A stretch of 64,000 nt of DNA. Origin: Capsicum annuum (lineage: Eukaryota > Streptophyta > Magnoliopsida > Solanales > Solanaceae). Numbering within the stretch: the first letter of the stretch is position 1; the number at the start of each line of letters is the position of its first letter. Positions 56,910 to 64,000 of the stretch are shown in pieces. Under the pieces are notes generated by a model. The model did not search any database. It was not told where the DNA came from and saw only the letters and a program-made list of their open reading frames with translations. The DNA is taken from the NCBI RefSeq assembly GCF_002878395.1, contig NC_061119.1, positions 20,717,792 to 20,781,791 on the forward strand, given 5' to 3'. The translations under genes and the position numbers were made by a program.

Positions 56910-58510
56910 TATGGAGGCCTAGCCAAAATGCCACAAAGCAACCACCTTAAACTAACTGGACAAGAGATAGAAAATGGTTAGAGTTCAACAGTTTTTCAAA
57001 ACATCTTTTTTTTTCTTAAATAGATCACCAAACCCAAGAAGGGCGCCTACATGTCTCACTCCCGAAAGAGGAGAATCAGGTGTGCATAGTTCGTGAAGTC
57101 TTTCCAAAATGGCCGATTAAACTCTTTTTATTTCTTTTTTTCTTTTTCTTGAAACTTTAAAAAGAAAAGAAAAGAAAAATTTGTCAAAAGAAATAACGAA
57201 AATATTTTTGAATTCTTTGGCTTTAACATCCCTATACAAAATAAAACCTATGATTACCAAAGAAAATGTTTTTGGGTTTTCTATTTTGAATTCATATGAA
57301 AACGAAACTTGAACCTATTAAAGAAAAAATCTTTTTTGTTGTTTTCTCTTAAAGACTTATATGAAATACCTACTCTAATAAAGAGTGAAGAAAATCTTTT
57401 TGGATTTTTGAAATAAGATCCCCAAACCCACAATAGGTTGCCTACGTATCTCACTCCTGAGAGAGGAGAATCAGGGTGCGTAGTTCGTCTAGATTGGACA
57501 ATTAACGATTAATTAATAGATTGACCCTAACTCAAGAGACACAACCAAAGACAAATGAATAAAATCTTTTTTTTATTTTATTTTTAATTAGACACTTCAA
57601 CTAAGACTGACACCAACAACTATGAAGAAAAATCTTTTTGGTATGTACAAATTTCTACCAGCCCTTTTTTTGAATATTCTTTTTTAAAATCTACTACTAT
57701 ATAAAAATATTTTTTTGTGTTTTTCTTTTTTTTTTTTTTTGAAATTTTCGAATTATGAATGCTTATTAAAAAACAAAATGAAAATCTTTTTGTGCTTTTT
57801 TTTTTTGGCAAATAAGTAGAAAAGGTAAACAAAATTCACTTTTTTTTAATTTGCAGTACTTTGAGAAAATAAATGCAAAAGGTAAAAAAAAATACTCTAA
57901 AAGCTACGACACTCTTTTTTTTCTTCTTTTCGACTCACTTCACTTTTTTTCTCTATTTTTTTAACAGTTTTTGCCTACGCACGTTACTTCTAACACATGT
58001 TTTACCCAAATTAGTCTGTTAAATGACCACGTTACCCTTAAAGATGCAATAGTTAGCACGTAGGGATGCTTTAGAGGTGAATCTCCTACAAAGGGCCACG
58101 TGGGTCTTGCTAGGTCTCAGTATGATGCACATAAGCATGACCTAAAGGATGACCTACATTGTGGTTCACTAACAAGGATGTTCGGGGGAGCGTATGGTCG
58201 ATAGTGGCTGCTTTGCTTTCCACCTACTCCATAACACTGACGGCTCCCCCCTAAAAATAAGGGTGACTTAACTAGAGGTCATGTACAACACGTGTACAAT
58301 GGATTTGTTACAGAAAGAAGGCCTGGGGGTAGATACATGATGCCAGATATAAAAGCGGTAACAAATAGGATAAATACTATACACAACGAGCACGAAAACA
58401 TTACAAAATGATAAAAAAATAACACAAAACAACACAAACAAAATATTTATACACCTATAGTGCCAAACAAAGCTGATACGACTCCAAAATAAGCTCGAAT
58501 TCTAAACAAG
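56910..58510 (-). other. 5' leader of element H
   Basis: The stretch between primer site and gag is about 1.6 kb, long as in Ogre-type elements. It includes two further copies of the gtatctcac module (57026-57100, 57420-57492), long poly-T/poly-A tracts (57700-57960) and a GC-richer segment (58040-58330). No coding frame is supported. Confidence 0.6.
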
Positions 58511-58529
58511 TTCCCCAACAGAGTTGCCA
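58511..58529 (-). other. Primer binding site of element H (tRNA-Arg type)
   Basis: Minus-strand TGGCAACTCTGTTGGGGAA lies four bases from the LTR edge at 58534. It matches the TGGCGACTCCGCTGGGGA site of Ogre/Tat elements (tRNA-Arg) with a few transitions. It sets the orientation and the LTR boundary. Confidence 0.85.
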
Positions 58530-58533
58530 GAGC

Positions 58534-60488
58534 TGTCACACCCCTTTTTTCACTCCCAAAAAGAATTCGTTTTAAGTTTGAAAGGGTTTTTATTATTAAA
58601 GTGACCAAAGATTTAAAAAAAAATCAAAAAGGACTTTTTACATTTAAACTCAGAGTTGCCACTTGACATAAATCGGGTGTGCCAAGTCACCTTTGAAAAT
58701 CCTTTTCAAAAATAGTTTGACTCTATAAACTGATCCACGAACTGAGATTTTGGCTAAGAAATTCTGGTGACCATGGGGAAAGTGTTAGGCACCCCTCGAT
58801 CCCATGGTTCGACCACGGTCGCTTGGTAGAGCGTATTGGCTAACTTGACAATATAAAATGTATAAACCATATACACACACAAAACAAGCAAAACAAACAA
58901 ATAAAAACAAAATTCAAAACAAAAATAATGTCCAGTCCGAATAATACAATCCCAAAAAATAGAAAAATGCAAAAAATGTAAATCCTATTCTAGACTAATC
59001 CTAAACTACACTCCATTCCTTTCTCCACCCGGTGTTTCGGGCCTTGATCATGCGTCGTCTTCAAGTACATGATACTTTGGGGCATTCCCCAATGAATAAA
59101 TACAATTCCTTTGGGGCATTCCCCGCAAATGAATACAACGTCAATTTCATGCGCTAAACTTGAAAACATCCAACACATTCAACATTCCACGCATTCAACC
59201 CAACATCAATTCTAAATTTGCCTACCCAACTTAGAATTTGTCTATTTGTCCCGCCTAAAACATGCCGTTATCAAGTTCGAATAGCATTCATTTCAAGTCA
59301 AACAACAACCCATGAATCAAACCAACCAAAATTCACCTTTTATCAAGTTTCAATTCTCGTCCCACTTATTCTTAATCAATTAACCAAGTTCAATATAAGA
59401 ATCAACCAATCAAGCCACGATAATCATAGAAACTCAAACACACTCAAAATTCATATCATAGACCCATCACAAATCAACAAACATCACGACATCAAACATC
59501 ATATTACGATAAAAATAGAAAGAAATTGAGTTGAAGAATCGGACCTCGTTTTTTATTTCAACTCACTGAATTGTGCGAACAAAGCCACTGTCCTCAGGAA
59601 CTCAATTCAACGAACTCAACATGGATCTACCAACTCGATAAAACCTGTAATTAGGACCGACCCAAAGAACTGACTGACCTATTTTAATTAGTGATTTTTC
59701 CAATTGGGGTTTTGGTCAGATTCTGATAGACGTGGTGTTTTCCGGTGAATCCATTGCTGGAACAGTGATAAATATAGGGGTTCACTTCTCTCTCAACACT
59801 CTATTTTCCAAATTTGAAACTCAAGTCCTGAACAACTAATTGGATAGTCAAAATCGAACCCAACTTGGAACTTTGGACTAAGGTTTGATGATAAAAATGG
59901 GACGCTGATCTGTTGGCACTTTACCCTTGGTTTATGCCATTTTTTGGTGATGACAAAGGTTGCCAAAATAGTAGCGTGATAGGGACGATTTCTTTTCTCC
60001 TCCCTCGACCTCTCACTGTATTCTCTCTGTGTTTCTCTCCCACCTAATCTCTTACTCTCGACCTCTCCCGATCTATATATTTTTGGTGACCTCTGTGTGT
60101 TGATGGTCTTAGTTTTTTCTCCCTTCCCTTTTTCTAATATCAGTGAGTGGAGTCTATATATATGGTAGTGGTATCCAAAAATAAAAAATGGAAAAATAGT
60201 CTTTCCAGGAAGGTTCCTAGTGGTCCTCTCTCTTTTGTATTCTTTCTATATTTGGTTAAAGGGAATAAAATCAAAAAAAAATATGAAGGGGGTAAGTGAG
60301 GTATGGTAGGGGTAGGCAGGTAGGATAGGGGTATGGGGTAGGTTGTTAGGATAAGATAAAATTAGTTAGGGAGTTGTTATATTTTTTGTCATTTTGTAGA
60401 GATATAATAACATGGATGAGGGTACACGGTAGGAGAAGATAAATGGGTTAAAAATGTTATCGGGGCGGGATGAAATTAGGTGTCTACA
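58534..60488 (-). repeat. 5' LTR of Tat/Ogre-like element H, 1955 bp
   Basis: On the plus strand it runs TGTCACACCCC...GGTGTCTACA, so on the element strand it begins TGTAGACACC, the usual start of Ogre-type LTRs. A minus-strand TATA-like run (ccatatatatagactcc, plus 60150-60166) lies about 325 bases from that start. The frames 58754-58972, 58990-59178 and 59218-59529 are chance. No second LTR copy lies in the window; the other end of the element stops at about 51808. Confidence 0.82.
60288..60350 (+). other. G-rich tract in the LTR of element H
   Basis: Several runs of three to five G (gggggtaag, taggggtagg, ataggggtatggggtagg) lie within about 60 bases on the plus strand, close to the LTR end. 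It fits a loose G-quadruplex pattern. The template-side effect on the element is unknown. Confidence 0.5.
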
Positions 60489-60539
60489 TTTACCATTTTG
60501 CCTAAGTCAAGGACTCAAATTTTGAGACACCAATTCTTG

Positions 60540-61250
60540 AGTCAGTTTTAGTAGTAAGAGAATTTCCAAATGTGTTCCCTAAAGATCTTCCCGAAGTTCC
60601 TCCCGAAAGGGAAATTGACTTCAGTAGATTTCCTTCTAGATATCCAACCTATCTGTATTCTACCCAATAGAATGTCTCAAGTTGAGCTTAAAAAATTGAA
60701 GTAACTGTTAAAGTATCTTTTAGATAAGGTTTCATCAGGCCTAGTGCTTCTCCATGGGGAGCTCCAGACCTATTTGTGCAAAGAGAGATGGTTCTCTCAA
60801 AATGTGCATCGATTATCGTCTGTTGAATAATGTCACAATCAAGAATAAGTATCCACTCCCCATAATTGATGACTTATTTGACCAACAATAGTTATCACTC
60901 AAGTATTCCGGTGGCTCTATTTGAGGCTCTCTATGGAAGGAGATGTTGATATCATATTGGTTGGTTTGAGGCAAGTGAGGCTGTTTTAATAGGTCTAGAA
61001 TCAGTGTTGTAGGAAATGGAGAAGGTTCAGTTGATTCAGAAAAGGTTGAAGATAGCCCAATATCGTCAGAAATCTTACACAGATGTGAGGAGAAGGGATC
61101 TTAAGTTTAAGGTCAGTGACTTAGTTGATTTGAAAATTTTGACTATGAAAGGAATGAATATATTTGGAAAAAAGGGGAAAATCAGCACCTACTATGTTGT
61201 CCCTTATAGAATTTTAAACTGATTTGGGAAGGTAGCATATGAGCTTAAGT
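60540..61250 (+). pseudogene. pol of a B-type chromovirus with RT fused to integrase by deletion
   Basis: Bases 60540-60890 encode the RT start: [20 protein letters not shown], a [23 protein letters not shown] stretch and IDDLFDQ. At about 60890 the text passes directly into the integrase C-terminal half: PVALFEALYGRRC-like residues, IGWFEASEAVLIGLESV, and frame 61016-61222 with MEKVQLIQKRLKIAQYRQK and FGKKGKISTYYVVPY. The RT catalytic core, RNase H, zinc-binding and integrase core (about 2 kb in element A) are absent. Stops and frameshifts are present. It cannot replicate alone. Confidence 0.85.
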
Positions 61251-61279
61251 TACCTACAAAGTTTCCATCTTTAAGCAGT

Positions 61280-61483
61280 ATGGATGTTAAGGATAGCCTT
61301 TCCTACGAAGAAGTCCTAGTTGGGATCCTGGATCATCAGATTTGTATGCTAAGGAATAAAGAGATTTTGTTGGATAAAGTTCTATGGCAGAATCAATCTG
61401 TTGAGGGAGCTACTTGGGAAGCGCAAGCAGATAATCGAACCAAGTACCCTCATATTTTCTCTACAAACTCAGATTCAACTTGA
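61280..61483 (+). pseudogene. Chromodomain-like tail of the B-type element
   Basis: The frame reads DVKDSLSYEEVLVGILDHQI, CMLRNKEILLDKVLWQNQSV and ATWEAQADNRTKYPHIFS, closely parallel to the tail of element A at 1662-1967. It lies about 230 bases before the 3' LTR, as expected. It confirms the plus orientation and the Tekay/Del-like lineage. Confidence 0.82.
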
Positions 61484-61709
61484 GATAACTATTTTACATC
61501 GACTCCTTTTTGTTATTATTTTTAGCTATGTAACCATTCTCATGTCATTTCAAGCATTCACAAAATCAAATTAGTTCATATATCATGCTTCATACTCAGT
61601 TATGTAATCATGTTCCAAGTCATGCATGTTCAGTATATGACCTCAGTTGCCTTAGTATTCTCAGTCATCTAGTCTCATTCGAGGAAAAATATTCCCAAGG
61701 TGGAGATAC

Positions 61710-64000
61710 TGTAATACCCCATAATATTCCAAGCTTGATTTAGCTCTTAGTTGCATGCTTAAGGGGTCTAAGGCTTGAAAATTTCACCAAATATTGAGGA
61801 ATTAGTAATTTTCAAGACCCCTAAACTTTACAAAATTCTACTTTGGCCTTCACGACCTCGAAATATTGGTTTTTGAGTTGGTTCATATTTAGAAAGGTTA
61901 AAAGTATGTCTCGAGAGCATTTTGGGGCTTTCGAGCGAGGTTTGGGACTTATTTGGATATTTGAAATAGAGAGACAATGCGATAAGTATGCAATTTGTTA
62001 GTCTCTCCCGTAGTAAGGAGGTTCACAGTGTGTTGCTTTCTCCTTCGGAGTAAGCAATGAGGCGCGTTGCGTTATCCCGTGGATAGAGAGGAGTGGTGCG
62101 TCGCTTTGTCTCGCACAATTATATGACCTAAGTACCCAAGGGTCATTTGAATCATTTACTTCATCCCAATTTTCCCTTAGCACAATTTAGGACTTCCATA
62201 AGAGCATTATTTGCCCCTTTCACTCCAAATTGCTCTCAAGAAACCCTCCATTTCTCTCAAGAACAAAACCCAAGATCTTTATCAATAAATCAAGAGTTCA
62301 AGTTTCTAAGTTTAAGAAATTCTCAAGAAACTAGCTATTAAGATATATAGGTATTCATCAATGTATTCCTTTAACCCATTGAGCCCAAAAAACCTTATCT
62401 TTAATCTAAATATGGATATTTTCCATTACTATGGAATTTCATATGTTCAAGATGGGTTAAATTCATGTATTCCCTAGTAATTTAAACTCAATTCATGTTC
62501 ATGTATGATCCCATGAAAAGTTAGGTTGCTTTATACTTTAAATTTCAGTTTTCCATGTCATATTCAGATTATATCCCAAATTAATGAATTTAGCCATGTA
62601 ATCATGTTGTCTTCCTCATACTTATCACATTCCCATGTAAGAGTTCAGGATGCTCACATGTTTGATGAAATGTCTATGTTATGGATCTTTGAACCATGAT
62701 CCCATACTATTGTTTTAAAGCTTTGTATCATATTTTTAGGGTCATTCAGTGTTGGCGGGTTATGAACACTCGATACCTATGTATTTTACATAATTTATAT
62801 TTTCAAGTAATGATTTAGTGAAACCATGGATATTATTATTATTTTACTTAGTTGATAAAAAATTGATGAACACTATCAGAAGTAATGTTCAATTAAACTT
62901 AGTTCAGTTTAGTACCAGTGTCAGTTTATTTAGGACTAGGATTTAGAACTGAGCAAACCTAGGGATGGGAGGCTATCCCTCCAGTTAGGACTAGATTTTT
63001 AGTAGCATTCCCAAAGTTCCCGAGCTACGTAGCCAGCGTAGTATTATGATATGTCACCTACCAGTTTAGGACTGACACTCTTTGAGGGGTCACCCACCAG
63101 TTTAGGACTGACTCCATAGTCCTTCAAGACATCAGCTTAGTTGATCCACATAGACACTATTAGTACCCATGGCATGGTACTAACACCCTCTCAACTGGGG
63201 CTACAGGTTTGACCCCGATTAGCTGAGATTTAAGCATGTTGGTTATATGATATCTTGCACAGTTTCAATCAGTATGTCAGTGTATCCCAGCTCAGGTTTG
63301 CTTGACCAAGTGTACATATTTATCAGTTATTCAGTTACACAAATTTCCGTCTTTCAGATTTTATAATATCTCAGTAACATGCTATTGCTTGGTCTTGCAT
63401 TCTTAGATATTACATGTTTACACATCCGTGCTCAGTAATCTCATGCATTTCAGTCAATTCTTATCTCACATACAAGTACATTAAAAGAACTGACCACATA
63501 CTTTTATTTGTGTTATGTTGCCTTATAATATTGGCTTGGACTCTTATTTTCTCGATAGTTTTTAGACAACTCAGCATTACCCAATAGCAGTAATGGTGAC
63601 TTCTCATCCAATAAGGACTAGATATGTTTTTCTCAGTGATTTCAGTATTTCCTTATGTCCAGTTAGCCAGAGTTAGTTGGGGGTTTGTCCCATCAACGCC
63701 TCACGATGTTTAGAGGCTTTTAGACAACTAGTTAGACTTTCAGTCAGTTCTTTCAATATTTATCAGTTGTTTTGTAAATGTCAGTATTAAGTATTTCTAT
63801 ATTTCTAATTTATAATATCTTATTAGATTATCTTTTGCACATGTTTTTAAATTCCTCTTTTATTCAGTGCTCACAGCAGGTACCAATTTATGGGATAGCT
63901 TGTGGTCACTTGTGACCGTAAGAACCTTTTCACTTGTGACCGTAAGAACCTTTGTCACGACTAAGGGGATATGCTCGGTCCATGACAACCAGTAAATTGA
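61710..64000 (+). repeat. 3' LTR of a B-type chromovirus (runs to or beyond the window end)
   Basis: It begins TGTAATACCCCATAATATTC right after a purine-rich tggagata segment (61701-61708) that can serve as the polypurine tract. It matches the split LTR at 43141-44216 plus 50826-51807. Positions beyond 63765 have no partner in the window. It includes a 24-bp tandem duplication (cacttgtgaccgtaagaacc at 63907 and 63931). The end with CA was not identified before 64000. Confidence 0.88.

Noticed and set aside
57620..57832. Lys/Phe-rich minus-strand frame
   Set aside because: Produced by poly-A/poly-T tracts in the leader of element H.
59218..59529. 103-residue plus-strand frame in the LTR of element H
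   Set aside because: Low-complexity Asn/His/Ile-rich text inside an LTR, on the strand opposite to the element.

Overview
The window is a piece of a large, repeat-rich plant nuclear genome. The LTR retrotransposon families (a Tekay/Del-like chromovirus, Tat/Ogre-like and Athila-like elements, a Ty1/copia solo LTR), the Tourist and hAT MITEs, an RTE-type LINE tail and an intron-rich plant-type gene all point to a eudicot. The style of the repeats suggests Solanaceae (pepper, tomato or potato type). The family-level placement is inference; the eudicot placement is strong. No bacterial, organellar or CRISPR-like content was seen.

Layout. 1-8024: a minus-strand chromovirus (element A) with LTRs of about 2.46 kb, a tRNA-iMet primer site, almost no gag, and a broken pol that carries a 100-N assembly gap flanked by an exact 120-bp duplication. 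8030-9112: a plus-strand LTR fragment. 9203-11310: a decayed MuDR-type (MULE) transposase on the minus strand, followed by a TGTTGCAACAG-type repeat field. 12872-13797: an LTR fragment. 13809-22732: a decayed minus-strand Ty3/gypsy element (F) with gag, protease, RT, RNase H and integrase remains and a very long 5' LTR that holds a 39-bp minisatellite. 23359-23593: a Tourist MITE. 24289-24872: an orphan coiled-coil exon. 25850-26434: a copia solo LTR with intact target duplication. 26889-30445: two related LTRs tail to tail. 30446-33775: a Tat/Ogre-like gag-protease remnant with its LTR.

34352-40818 holds the one clear host gene: a five-exon type-B response regulator (receiver plus GARP/Myb-like DNA-binding domain). 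Its receiver has lost the phospho-acceptor Asp and has an in-frame TAG at codon 102, so it is a pseudogene or a divergent regulator. Intron 1 contains a LINE tail and a perfect 67-bp tandem duplication. Intron 2 contains a hAT MITE with an 8-bp target duplication.

42692-64000 is a nested retrotransposon block. An LTR stub is followed at 43141 by a chromovirus LTR (element B). That LTR is split at 44217-50825 by an Athila-like gag-only element (C) with target duplication gtgtt/gtatt, and resumes to about 51807. Next comes a minus-strand Tat/Ogre-like element (H, 51808-60488) with tandem repeats, gag, a tRNA-Arg-type primer site and a TGTAGACACC LTR. Last come the internally deleted pol and 3' LTR of a B-type element (60489-64000). 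Almost every open frame outside the response regulator and the coiled-coil exon is a retroelement fragment or chance.
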